Position numbers and translations under genes: made by a program. Below are positions 1-10,130 of a stretch of 64,000 nt of DNA, in pieces. The stretch lies in assembly GCA_034770075.1 (NCBI GenBank), contig CM068377.1:75219358-75283357 (forward strand), read 5' to 3'. Below the pieces are notes generated by a model, which was not told where the DNA came from, did not search any database, and saw only the letters and a program-made list of their open reading frames with translations. The number at the start of each line of letters is the position of its first letter. Positions within the stretch are counted from its first letter, which is position 1. Source of the stretch: Aralia elata. Taxonomy: Eukaryota > Streptophyta > Magnoliopsida > Apiales > Araliaceae.

Positions 1-748
1 ACTAAATTGTTTGGTTAGGATTCTAATGTATGTATGAGATGAACAACCCTAATATTAGGGGCAGTTTTAGTCAATTAATTCGGCAAGGCCGTGAGGCGCC
101 TAAACCAAACACATGTAGTTGTTTAAAATAGAGTGTTGATCAACATAGAGTACAATAGACTATTCACCTATAAGTGCTCGTAAGCATACCGGTTTGTAGT
201 TGAAATACTATGAAACCTTTTATGAATAAAAATGAAAGTTCAAGGTCTTATGACCGCTCAGTATGTCGTTTCAAAAATTGTTTTAAACGAAAGTAAAATG
301 TTATTCCTGTTTATTCGGAATGTTTCACAACTATTATTCAGTTGTTGAAGTAATACAATATGATTCTTGATTTTGTTGTTATTGAACTTTTATACTTGCT
401 GAGCAATCGAATGCTCATTCTTGCTTTAAAATTAAATGTTTGCTGTTAAGCCAGAGACTGTCAAAAGTTCTTGGAGGGATAAAGGCAAAGGAAAAGTTAA
501 CGAGTAGGATTATTTTATCCATATATGTAATAGTTTTATACTATGAAGGATTTATTATGATGAATGATGTAATATTTATTGTTACTATAACGATGAATGA
601 TGTAATGGTTGTAGAACCTGGGATTAGAGTAAGACATATTGTAATTATATAGTAATTACATTTATGTCAATATTATTGTGTTAAATGAGTAGTATCGTAA
701 CGCATTGGACCTAGGTTTAAAGGTAGACCCGGATTTGGGGGCGTTACA
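1..748 (+). mobile_element. 3' part of a chromovirus-type (Ty3/gypsy) LTR, truncated by the window edge
   Basis: Non-coding. The right end reads GGATTTGGGGGCGTTACA, the same terminal signature as the other chromovirus-type LTRs here (GGGGGTGTCACA at 16139 and 24102). Two internal landmarks are shared with the LTR at 13390-16139: the 'gagatgaacaaccct' block near the start, and an 'acttgctgagcaat...tgctca' block near 390-420 followed by an 'aaggcaaaggaaaag' block. The LTR end abuts a minus-strand reading frame, so the element or solo LTR inserted into that ORF. The left end and TSD lie outside the window. Short open frames inside it have no coding support. Confidence 0.75.
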
Positions 749-1135
749 ACCCAGATAGAGATTCATCTCCGCCGCATCTATCTTAAGGGTGAAACCTTTG
801 ATCTTTGAAGTGTAGACTCCTTCAGCACAGACACTATTGATATAGAACTCTTCTACCATCCATGTGTAGATTCTGGTGTTGGAGTCCAGAGCTTCTATGA
901 AACCAGCCTTCTATACCAAAACAAGAATATCTCTGAATTCTTTTTCAGCTTTGCCAAACTTGTCAAAGCACAGCTGGTTGCCGGTGATAACTTGGTAACT
1001 GGCTATCTTCTTGAGGTTGGTTTGAACTAAAAAGATCACAAAGTGTTTAAGTTTTCTGATTTGAAAGAAACTTTGAAAGCTAGAGCTCGAGAGTTGAGAG
1101 TTTAAAAGGTTAAAAGCACATATCTCAAATTGCAA
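749..1135 (-). pseudogene. Remnant ORF resembling the plant-transposon-associated domain PF20167 (tentative)
   Basis: Read on the minus strand from the ATG at 1135, one frame runs to 749 with a single TAG (911-913) and is then cut by the LTR end at 748. After the stop it contains AGFIEALDSNTRIYTW and VEEFYINSVCAEGVYTSKIKG. The pattern (hydrophobic stretch, V-x-EFY, then a short V/G-rich strand) resembles the 'putative plant transposon protein' domain found in ORFs of large plant retroelements. That match is from memory and weak. It lies downstream of the SIRE-like pol (stop at 1607) in the same orientation, so it could be a post-pol ORF of that element or an unrelated older insertion. Function unknown. 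Confidence 0.35.
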
Positions 1136-1606
1136 AAATAGAAGGGTAAAGTTAGATGAAAGTTTGAAATGACTTTATATCACTTCCCTCGTAATTTGGC
1201 TGAGTGGGGCATGTGTCAAAATATGATAGGTTGCACGTCGCGTTAGTTCTGCTTTTCACAGTTGTACAACATCAACTTCTCTTTTTCACTCGCTTTTGTT
1301 AAACGTGAGGGTCACGTACGCTGCAATTAACCGCCTTAGATTCTACTGACGGAGAGTAACTTTTTGATAAGCTTTTAACTCTACGTTGACTCTTTGTTCT
1401 ACGAACAACCTTTCAATCTACGAATATCTTCTCGTTCTACGAACTGCTTTCATTCTACGAACGTCTTCTCGTTCTACGAACTTCTTCTCATTCTACGAAT
1501 TACTTTCATTCTACGAACATCTTCTCGGATAGCTCTATGAACTTATCTCTTCTTAGACAGTTCTACAATCCTTACCTGCACTGTTAGTAACTCCCAAAAC
1601 ATGGTA
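1136..1606. other. Non-coding stretch downstream of SIRE-like pol
   Basis: No gene seen. It lies 3' of the minus-strand pol stop and would be the post-pol or 3' untranslated region of the SIRE-like element. Its only notable content is the TTCTACGAA tandem repeat, listed separately. Confidence 0.5.
1389..1528. repeat. ~18-19 bp tandem repeat built on TTCTACGAA
   Basis: Seven copies of (t/a)TCTACGAA(c/t) occur at about 1396, 1415, 1434, 1452, 1470, 1490 and 1508, spaced 18-20 bp. The unit alternates 'cttctcgttctacgaact' and 'ctttcattctacgaac'. The TTC-TAC-GAA core has a 3-bp gap, so it does not fit the canonical heat-shock element nTTCnnGAAn. Confidence 0.8.
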
Positions 1607-3073
1607 CTAAGGATGCAAATTAAGTATACCTAACTCACCGATTAGCTTATTAAACCTAGATTCATCTAAAGGTTTGGTGAACACATATGTAAGCTGATTT
1701 TTAGTTGATATAAAATGTAAAGATATATTATCATTTTACACATGATCTCTAATAAAGTGATATTTGATGTCTATATACTTAGTCCTAGAATGTATGATAG
1801 GATTATGAGTTATTGAAATAGCACTTGTATTATCACAAAAGATAGGAATAGACTTGAAATCAAACCCATAGTCAGCCAGCTGATTCTTCATCAATAATAT
1901 TTAAGCACAGCAGCTACTAGCAGCAATGTACTCAGCTTCTATAGTTGAAGTTGATACTGAGTTCTGCTTCTTGCTGAACCATGAGACAAGTCTATTACCT
2001 AGAAGTTGACAAGTTACACTAGTATTTTTCCTGTCAATCTTGCATCTTGCAAAATCTGCATCTGAATATCTTATTAGATTAAAAGGAGACTCATTAGGAT
2101 ACTACAGTCCCAAATATGGAGTACCTTTGAGATATCTGAAAATCCTTTTAACAGCAATTAGATGGGATTCCTTAGGGTTAGCCTGAAAACTAGCACAAAT
2201 ACAAGTAGAGAACATGATCTCTGGTCTACTGGCAGACGAATATAGGAGAGATCCAATTATACCTCAGTATTGAGTTACATCAATACTCTTACCATTTTCA
2301 TCTTTGTCAAGTTTGGTTGCAAAGGCCATAGGAGTGTTCATAGGAGTAGCTAATTCCACGCCACACTTCTTTAGTAGATCTTTGATGTACTTGGCTTGGT
2401 TGATAAAGATTCCCTCATCAGTCTGCTTCACTTGAAGTCCAAAGAAGAAGTTCAGCTCACCCATCATGCTCATTTCAAATTTACTCTGCATTAACTTGGC
2501 AAACCTCTCACATAATTTTTCGTCAGTAGAACCAAATATAATGTCATCTACATAGATTTGAACTAATAAAATTTTATCCTTGTTTTTTCTAAGGAGCAGT
2601 GTTGCGTCTACCCTACCTCTAGTGAATCCAATTTCAATAAAAAAATTAGTGAGTCTTTCATACCATGCCCTAGGTGTTTGCTTTAAACCATAAAATGCTT
2701 TATCTAACTTATAGATATAATTTAAATGAGTTGGATCAATGAAACCTAGAGGTTGTTCAATATAAACCTCTTCTTAAAGCTCTCCGTTTAGGAATGCACT
2801 TTTGACTTCCATTTGAAAAACTTCGAACTTCATGTAGGCTGCATAAGCTAGGAGCATCCTGATAGCTTCCAATCTAGTAACAGGTGCAAATGTCTCGTCA
2901 TAGTCGATCCCTTCTTCTTGTGAATAGCCTTTTGCTACCAGCCTTGCCTTATTCCTTGTGATTACACTAGCTTCATCTATCTTATTCCTGAACACCCACT
3001 TGGTGCCGACAACTGGATGATCTCTTGGTCTTGGAACCAGCCTCCAAACTTTGCTTCTTTCAAACTGATTCAA
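1607..3073 (-). pseudogene. SIRE-like Ty1/copia reverse transcriptase and RNase H (broken)
   Basis: Read on the minus strand, this is a copia RT from GTKWVFRNK and ARLVAKGYSQEEGIDYDETF through AFLNGEL, AFYGLKQTPRAWY and the catalytic IYVDDIIFGST. RNase H follows (GSLLYSSASRPEIMF, STSTIEAEYIAAS, CDNTSAIS), and the protein ends with TKPLDESRFNKL...LNLHP and a stop at 1607. The YVDD box is intact. The frame is broken by stops near 3074 (TAA), 2771 (TAA) and 2264 (TGA), plus others in RNase H. The wording of the RT and RNase H motifs is that of the SIRE/Maximus lineage. A polymerase that copied genomic RNA into cDNA in virus-like particles is expected; this copy is dead. Confidence 0.88.
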
Positions 3074-3447
3074 CTCCTCTTACATAGCTTCAATCCAACT
3101 TGAATCTTCTATAGCTTGGAACTAAGGACTCTATGACCTCCTTGTCTGGCATTATGATTGTAGGGTATGACTCTACGACTTCATCATATGCGATCGTAGG
3201 GTTCTCTTGCTCTGTGATCGGTGGCTCCAGCTCTACGTTTTCATCAAGTTGACCAGTTTTGTTTGGTTCGCCTTGGTCAGTCTCATCGAAGGTGACATGA
3301 ATTGAGACTTCAACGGTCAATAAATTCTTGTTGAATACTCTATAGGTTTTGCTTTCCATAGAGTATCAAAGAAAGATCCTTCATCTTACTTAGGTTGGAA
3401 CTTCGTCAGGTACTTCTTACTGTTGTTGAGGATGTAGCTAGCACAAC
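3074..3447 (-). pseudogene. SIRE-like copia integrase C-terminus and linker to RT (broken)
   Basis: The minus-strand frame contains NNSKKYLTKF, a broken 'DEG.F..' stretch and SMESKTYRVFNKN-type sequence (start at 3359), then an acidic linker rich in E, D and T ending at SYRRFKLD. This is the usual join between the copia integrase C-terminal region and RT. Stops at ~3387 and in the linker break it. The upstream part of the same integrase continues at 4842 after a solo-LTR insertion. The second SIRE-like remnant has a recognisable homologue at ~41430-41700. Confidence 0.75.
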
Positions 3448-4841
3448 AGATAAGTGGGTTTTATACCTACGAGTCGGGTGTATTTAGACTTGAAATCTTA
3501 TTTATCTTTGAGTGTTTATTATTACTATTGATGTGTTTTTGTGTTATTTTGTAGGTGATAACATGAGGAGGAAAGGACGGGATAATCTGGAGCAGCAAAA
3601 TAAGAAAAGAGCAAGTAGGGAAAAATCTGTATGAATGACGTGACAGCGTAAGAAATGACTTGCAGACAGCACGGTAGCGCCAGAGGTGATGATGGAGTTC
3701 CTGTATGCTTGGTGCGGTAATGCTGGAACTAGTATAAAAACTGGTGTGGCTGCGCCAGTTTAGGGGAATTCAGCAAGGTTTATGATATCATGCAAGAGGT
3801 TAGTGTGGACTTGGATTAGGATGCATGGAAGTTAGAGTTCCTATATAATAAGGTATATAAATACATGTTATTAGACACATAGGAGGGGACTTTTTGCTAA
3901 CCTTAAGGATTGGAGACCAGATTAAAGACTTGAAGCAATTTCTCTAGCACGAAGGAAGAGAAAAATAGAAGGCCAAGGAAGAGACTCAAAGATTGCATCA
4001 CACTAGTTTTTATCTCTCTTCTTTTACTCTTTTATTTTGTAATTCTTAGATGATGGATAATTTGTGGATGATGATTATTAATTCAGTGATGAACTAATTA
4101 TTATTTTAAGATTCCAACGGATCCTGATGTGGAGTTAAATTAAATTTCTTCCTAGTTAATTATTATTGACTATATTTGGATTGTATATCATATCTTGTGC
4201 TTTAAAGTTTAATTGTCTGGCCAGTAATTAGTGTGGTAATTTATATGAAATTGAGAGATGAGTTATAAATTTAGACCTGGATATGATAGCATATGATTAT
4301 GTTTTCTACATAAGTTGGAAATCATAATTTGTGTATAGGATAGAGATATGTTTATATGCCATATGTAATCTAAAGAGAATATGCGCTTAAAATCTTTGTT
4401 AATTCTAATTCACATATAGATATAGTGGGTTAATTGGCTAGGATGATCTTTTCAAATCTATTCTTTATGGATATAGGAAGGAGTTGTTTATAGAGTCATC
4501 GAGAGATGCTTATAAATACTAATGAGTTCTTGATTAAAAATCCAATATAGTTGGTATAATTTAACAGGAAGTGACAAGGTTGAAGCGAAACATTAGGGGA
4601 AGTTGTAATCTTAAGTCTTTTAATCTGAATTCAATTCCTTGGTAATTATGAATAGTTAATTAAATTAGTTTATTTCCAAAATTTAACACTTTGAGTTATT
4701 TGTTTAATAAAATTGATTTAATATAAGTAGTTGATAGATAATTGAACCAATTCTCTGTGGGAAAGATACTCTTCTTGCCATTATATTATTAGTCGATCAT
4801 GTATACTTACGTGTATTTGCTAATAATAAATTAGTCAAACA
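3448..4841 (+). mobile_element. Solo LTR, Athila/Tat-like, plus orientation
   Basis: A 1394-bp non-coding block splits the SIRE-like integrase between FGC and the YILNN motif. Its ends are (A/T)GATAAGTGGGTTTTATACC and ATTAGTCAAACA. The expected 5' T appears mutated to A. The flanks acaac (3443-3447) and acagc (4842-4846) form a 5-bp TSD with one mismatch. Terminal sequence style (TGAT(A/G)AGTG, a 'ctctgtgggaaagatactc' block, 'cgtaagtatacatgatcgac' near the 3' end) parallels the Athila-like LTRs at 46685 and 52073. No coding sequence. Confidence 0.8.
3854..3863 (+). promoter_or_regulatory. Putative TATA box of the solo LTR
   Basis: The sequence tatataaata lies about 400 bp into the LTR in its own orientation, a plausible core-promoter position. 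No transcript evidence. Confidence 0.4.
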
Positions 4842-5429
4842 ACAGCCGAACACATAGAAATAACTGATAATTGGCTTTCTTCCTTTTCACAACTCGTAGG
4901 GCATCCTCTTGAGCGTAGAGTGAATCTAGGATATATTCTGAGTGTAGAACGCAGTGTTGATTGCTTCTGCCCAAAAATATTTAGGAAGACGGGCTGCTGC
5001 AAGAAGTATCATTCCTGCTTCTATTAACGTTTTGTTCTTCCGCTCAGCTACTCCATTTTGCTGTGGAGTCCTTGGAGCTGAAAAGTTATGCTGAATGTCA
5101 TTGTCTTCATAGAACTGGTCTACCTCAAAATAGTCGCATTCTCTACCATGCTCACTCCTTATCACCTTGATCTTCTCGCCCTTCTCATTCATAACCAGCT
5201 TGAAGAATTTGATCAATTGAGTGCTGGTCTCATCCTTAGAGCTCAGAAAGAATACCCACGTGAATCTGGCATAGTCATCTACTATCACTAGTGAGTATCT
5301 TTTTCCTCCAAGGCTGGCAGTTGGAATAGGCCCAAAAAGATCCATATGTAGCAGTTGCAAGGGCCTTTCATTTCAGTTTACTACCTTACTTTTGATTGAA
5401 CTCTTAGTCTACTTTCCAAGTTGACATGC
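4842..5429 (-). pseudogene. SIRE-like copia integrase core (broken)
   Basis: The minus strand reads CQLGK, a stop, TKSS, then LLHMDLFGPIPTASLGGKRY, DDYARFTWVFFLSSKDET, RSEHGRECDYF, TPQQNGVAERKNKTL and YFWAEAINTAFY. These are the copia integrase landmarks: the first catalytic Asp in MDLFGP and the Glu in the NGVAERKN block. The second catalytic Asp, normally in RSDHG, reads Glu (RSEHG). Additional stops follow FYTQNIS. The N-terminal zinc-binding part is missing: at 5429 the frame is cut by the LTR of the minus-strand copia, whose left TSD would be catgc (5425-5429). Confidence 0.88.
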
Positions 5430-5850
5430 TGTTAGGTTTGTAATATACGCAAGCATGCAATCAAATTACACAAATATAGCAGAAACGCGATAAAATTAGA
5501 ATTTAAAATTTTTACAAACCATAACCAGGATCAATCTTTATGCATAATTATCAATTATACGAAAGAGATAGAGAATTAGAATCATACCCTTGTAGAACCG
5601 TGCTTCCACAGGTACGGGTTCAACTCCAAATCCTTCGCATTCTCCTCGAATTTCACTGATTGGATTCCTTCCTTTGATCAACGTTAATCACCCAAGTGTT
5701 TGGCCTCTAGAGGTGATCCACCAAGGAATAATATGTATTCAAGAAGATGGGTGTTGGCAAAATCCTAATTTATATCTCTATAGAAATTGTAAGTACTCTC
5801 CCAAATCTTATGGAAGCGTATGTCACCCTAGTCTATAATAAGACTCCTCT

Positions 5851-5858
5851 TATTTATA
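5851..5858 (-). promoter_or_regulatory. TATA box of the minus-strand copia LTR
   Basis: Reverse complement of tatttata, in the context CTATAAATAAGAGGAGTC. The same word and flank occur at 11266 and 31006 in the plus-strand LTRs. Confidence 0.6.
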
Positions 5859-7339
5859 GATGTAGGCAACCCTCCTAATCTATTTAGGAATAGAGTTTTA
5901 TTTTAATTAAACTCTTTTAATTAATTAAACTCTTAATCCAATTAGGAATTTATGAGAGTACTTTTATTAAATAATTCCCAAACCCTTTTAAAAATTAAAT
6001 AATAATAATAGTAATAATAATAATAATTATAACGCCCCCGAATTCGGGCGCTGGCCGCCCGAACAAGGGTCCGACGTTATCTCGTACTTCTTTCGTAACT
6101 TAACCAATGATCCCATAATCATATTGGTTGAATTAGTCTATTACAGACTATAAAATTATAAATTTCCTTAACTTCTTCCCTGGATCTATTCTTGATCTCG
6201 ATCTCATTCCTTCTACAAGTATCAACTTGTAGTTCATTCGTATATATGGATAAGACCATATATATATCGGTCAAATTTTTAACCCTATAATTTAGATATT
6301 CTATCATTTATAAGCTTTATATGGATCCAAGATTCACAGTACCAGCACTAGAGATAGTTCCCAGATCTAAAGGGGGCTTCCCAATAAAGATAAATCGATA
6401 TTGGTGCGCAATTAGATGCCATAAACTTCATTTCTTAGTCAGAACTTTCAGCGTGCCAAATACCCTCACCTAGATACATAGTCTTATAAATATTGTTTAT
6501 GTTTTAACAATTCTAAGTTTAATCGAAGTAAAGACATGACAAGAATGTGTGAGAAAACATGATAATATTGATATAATATTCGGTTACATACTTTGCCGGT
6601 TCATATTACAAAAAGTCATCAAGACTATAACAAAAGGGACAAGCAATCAGGAAAGCATATAAACTAGTCTATGCATTTCTTCTTTCCTTTCTTTGTAGAG
6701 CCTGAACTCTCAGGTTTGTCTGCAAATAAGGTTTTATTCTCAAGAATGAGCATACAAAAGCTCAACAAGTCTAAACACATAGTATATAATTGAACTCATA
6801 CCGATAAGAATTTAATGAATCATAGCTTTAACAAAAAATATTACAATTGTTTTAACATAGTAAGACTGAGTGGTAATTAAACCAAGAACCGTTCGTTCGT
6901 CTTTCAGCTTAGAACCATACCGTGGATATCAAGTAGAGGATCAATCTAACGACATCCTATGTTATGCATAACATACGCTACACTGACTAATCATGAAAGT
7001 GTTTTAAAAACATGTTCCTCTCAGTTTACTTTGCATATAGAGGTCGCTTCAAGACAACTTGGTTTGACTAAAGAATTATAACAATTCAATACTTCACGAA
7101 TAAACGTTCATTTTGCAAGTTATGCCGAAATGAATAGCAATAACTCTCATATCAAAGATTTATAACACGTTATTGCACAAAGTGCAAAAATCAAATAGAA
7201 AGCTTGTAAATGAAAGCTTAGGTAGAAGACTTGCCTCGTATATCTTTTACAAATAAATATAACGGTCTACACGTTCATCGTAAATCCTACACGATTATAA
7301 GTTCATGTAGACCAATTAAACATTTAACGATTAAATTTT

Positions 7340-7650
7340 TTAAGTTTTATTTCGGGTATTATAACCACTTATAAATAAGACTCTTTCTACTATACATCAA
7401 ATAATTTTAACACTATAACTGAATATAAAATAAATATTCATCAACTATATTTAAAATAAATTGAGCATTATAACTGCTTATAAAATGAATATTCTTACTA
7501 AATACTTGAAGAAAATCGAACATAGTAACTGCTTATAAAAGTATATTTTTAACTTTATAAGAGAAATAAATTGGACATTATAACTGCTTGTAAATAGGAC
7601 TTTTGTACTATATACATAAAATAATTTGGACATTACAACTGCTTGAAAAA
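7340..7650. repeat. Degenerate ~60-70 bp repeats around 'attataactgcttataaa'
   Basis: The phrase (c)attataactgctt(a/g)taaa or close variants recurs about six times between A/T-rich spacers within the solo LTR. The copies are diverged. Confidence 0.6.
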
Positions 7651-7847
7651 GTATATTTACATAAAAATGAAAATTATAACTACGAGAGTATACCTCTTGT
7701 AGTTGCTAGCTTTACTTCCAATCGTGTAGCGCTTCGATGATTTGAAAGTAATTTTTATCTCACAATATCTCTCAGAATATAAATATAGAGTGTTTTTGCT
7801 CTTGAACTGCTCTTGAAAATAATAAGGAATGAATGAACTTTGCTTGC

Positions 7848-7855
7848 TATTTATA
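7848..7855 (-). promoter_or_regulatory. Putative TATA box in the solo LTR
   Basis: Reverse complement of tatttata in the context CCTATAAATAGCAAGC. The same CCTATAAATAG core occurs in the related solo LTR at 22107-22114. Confidence 0.5.
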
Positions 7856-7944
7856 GGAAAACATAGTTTCGCTAATTGCACGTTAGGAGCTCGACTTATT
7901 ACACTTTGGTACCTAAGTTAATTACACTTTAGTACCTAGCAAAT

Positions 7945-8255
7945 TCTTAGAATATTCTTCTAAGCTCTTCAATGAAAATATCTTCCAAGCTTGACAATGC
8001 AGCTTGCAATTGAACCTATCTTCTAAGCTCCTCAATGAAAATATCTTCCAAGCTCGACAATGTAGCTTGCAATCTAAGCTTCTCAATGAAAATAGCTTCC
8101 AAGCTCGACAATGCAGCTTGCAATTGAACCTATCTTCTAAGGTCCTCAATGAAAATATCTTCTAAGCTCGACAATGCAGCTTGCAATTGAACCTATCTTC
8201 TAAGCTCCTCAATGAAAATATCTTCTAAGCTCGACAATGCAGCTTGTCACCGTAA
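7945..8255. repeat. ~62-bp minisatellite, about five copies
   Basis: The unit runs 'cttctaagctcctcaatg', 'aaaatatcttccaagctcg', 'acaatgcagcttgcaattg', 'aacctat'. Five copies differ by a few substitutions and one shortened copy. The long minus-strand frame across it is a by-product of the period and has no coding support. Confidence 0.85.
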
Positions 8256-9739
8256 GCACAACAAATCACTTTGTCATTCCCAAGCACGACACAACAATTT
8301 GTCAAAAATAATTTGTCGAAATGCTTCTTGGTGAAATCGTGGAAAGCGCGACAAATCATTTTGTCAATGTAAGCACGACTAAGTAGCTTAACCGAAAATT
8401 TTTATTTGACCTAATTCATCGTTTACACTATATAATCACAAAACACCTGCTTCAAAATATCTCCGATCTTTATTAAGCACATATGTTACAAATTTCGAAT
8501 CTCATTAGGGCTTAAGGTTTTAAACTTCTCGATACCTAGTTTTAGGTCACTAAATTAACCTCTAACCATATGCGATCGTATTTATAAGCCTCATACATAT
8601 TCGAGGTACTACATTCACCCATACTTATAAGAATTTTGTGCTCGAAATTAACTTTACAGCTAACTTTAGTCATTCAATATCATATTTATAAGTTCTATAA
8701 ATATTTGGGATATTACAATAATAAGACTCCTCTTATTAATTTATATTTAATATTTCCAAAATATTAAATAATAAATATTAATCTATTTAATTTATTCTAT
8801 CACCATAGATTAAATTAAATATACTTAACTTATTATTACGATTATGTCATTTACTTCTTAAATAAATATTTTTCTTTTGCGGTGTGACCCTTTAGGTTCT
8901 CAATATTAAACCGGTTGTGAATAAATCAATTAGAACAATTCTAATCTTATTTAAATAAATAAATTAAAGTATTTAATTTATTTAATTAAATAATATTTAT
9001 TCTACAATAAGGGTAAGCCCCCTTAGCAATCAACGACTTTCTAGATAATATAGATTTCAACATTAATCACAAAAGAACCTTTTAGTGAATAGTTACCGTA
9101 CAATTCAATCCTTCTATTAAACAATGTCCCAATTAAATATAAGATATGGAATTACTGTCAAGTCTTATTTTATTTAATTATATGTATTTCGATTCTCAAA
9201 TGCATAATTCTAATAAGGCAAATTAGAAATTTCTTTCTAATTTCATTCTGCCTTGGTCAAGGACTATTGAGTTGTCATTTATCGAATCACATAGGATATT
9301 CTCATCTTTTACTAGATGTGGTAGATTCTTTGTTGACCATTCACCTATCCCATGTACAACTTATTATACTCAAGCATACCCTTTAATATACCCTAAAGGT
9401 CTTAAGGGATATGTCAAAGTATAACTCATCATACACAAGATACTATGATGATCTCAAATCCAAGGATCACTTGTATTACTATCACTTGAGGAATTCCTAT
9501 TGACAGGCAAGTAAAACTCCATTAGGTATTCCTTTAGCGAGTCACATTCAGTGAACTTATTCTCTAATAAGCACATATATACTTACTTTAGTGTCTCCAC
9601 ACAAATGATTATGAGATCAATTATCCTCTTCCTAAGAGCAAGCAAAGTATGTACCAATCAATCCGGATTCCCTAATCCCCTTTTAGTAATCCAACGATTA
9701 GGAACAATTTTAGTTTTAAGCTTTCTAAGAATTTAGATC

Positions 9740-10130
9740 TCATTAGCATGATCATCATCATTATCTAAAAGCATTGCTCAAAACTATTGGTTTATCACAT
9801 ATAATATAATAGCACCATGTAGATAAAGTAAAATGCCTTTAATGAATTAATTTTTTTATTAATAAATGAATAAGATTACAAAGTATATGCTACATCATAT
9901 CAAATATGATTGGCTTGTGTGCATGAAAGTAGTATGCACACAAGCCAATCATATTTGATATGATGTAGCATATACTTTGTAATCTTATTCGGTTATTAAA
10001 GGCATTTTACATTATCTACATAGTGCTGTTATATTAAATGTGATAAACCCATAGTTTTGAGCAATGCTTTTAGAATCATGATGGTGATCATGGTAATGAG
10101 ATCTAAATTCTAGATAGCTCACAAACTAAA
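9740..10130. repeat. Centre of a large imperfect palindrome (LTR facing LTR)
   Basis: The bases ending at 9923 (ggcttgtgtgca) are the reverse complement of those starting at 9935 (tgcacacaagcc), with only the 11-bp tgaaagtagta between them. Pairing continues outward through 'aagattacaaagtatatgc', with a small indel near 9850. The arms are the minus LTR (5430-9923) and plus LTR (9924-11707). Confidence 0.9.

Larger units (their letters stand above)
6028..8717 (-). mobile_element. Solo LTR of a chromovirus-type gypsy element, minus orientation
   Basis: A 2690-bp block starts TATAACGCCCCCGAATTCGG and ends GGGATATTACA. Its flanks are a perfect 5-bp TSD, ataat (6023-6027 and 8718-8722). Read on the minus strand it begins TGTAATATCCC and ends CGGGGGCGTTATA (terminal CA changed to TA), the terminal style of the other chromovirus LTRs here. 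It interrupts the 3' LTR of the minus-strand copia, whose sequence resumes at 8723 ('ataagactcctctta'). There is no internal region, so it is a product of LTR-LTR recombination. Contains a ~62-bp minisatellite and ataactgcttataaa repeats. Confidence 0.85.
5430..9923 (-). mobile_element. 3' LTR of the minus-strand copia (with nested solo LTR)
   Basis: With the 6028-8717 insertion and one TSD copy removed, about 1.8 kb remains. It is the reverse complement of the LTRs at 9924-11707 and 29645-31447. The start TGTTAGGTTTG mirrors their end CAAACCTAACA, and 9912-9923 (ggcttgtgtgca) mirrors 9935-9946. The final 11 bp of the LTR (tactactttca) are displaced to 31453-31463 by insertion of the sibling element. 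No coding content. Confidence 0.9.

Noticed and set aside
1389..1528. Heat-shock element array
   Set aside because: The canonical element needs TTC and GAA separated by 2 bp; here the gap is 3 bp (TTC-TAC-GAA).
9551..9736. 61-aa frame and its mirror frames at 29778-30038
   Set aside because: They lie within copies of the copia LTR and differ between copies; no domain.
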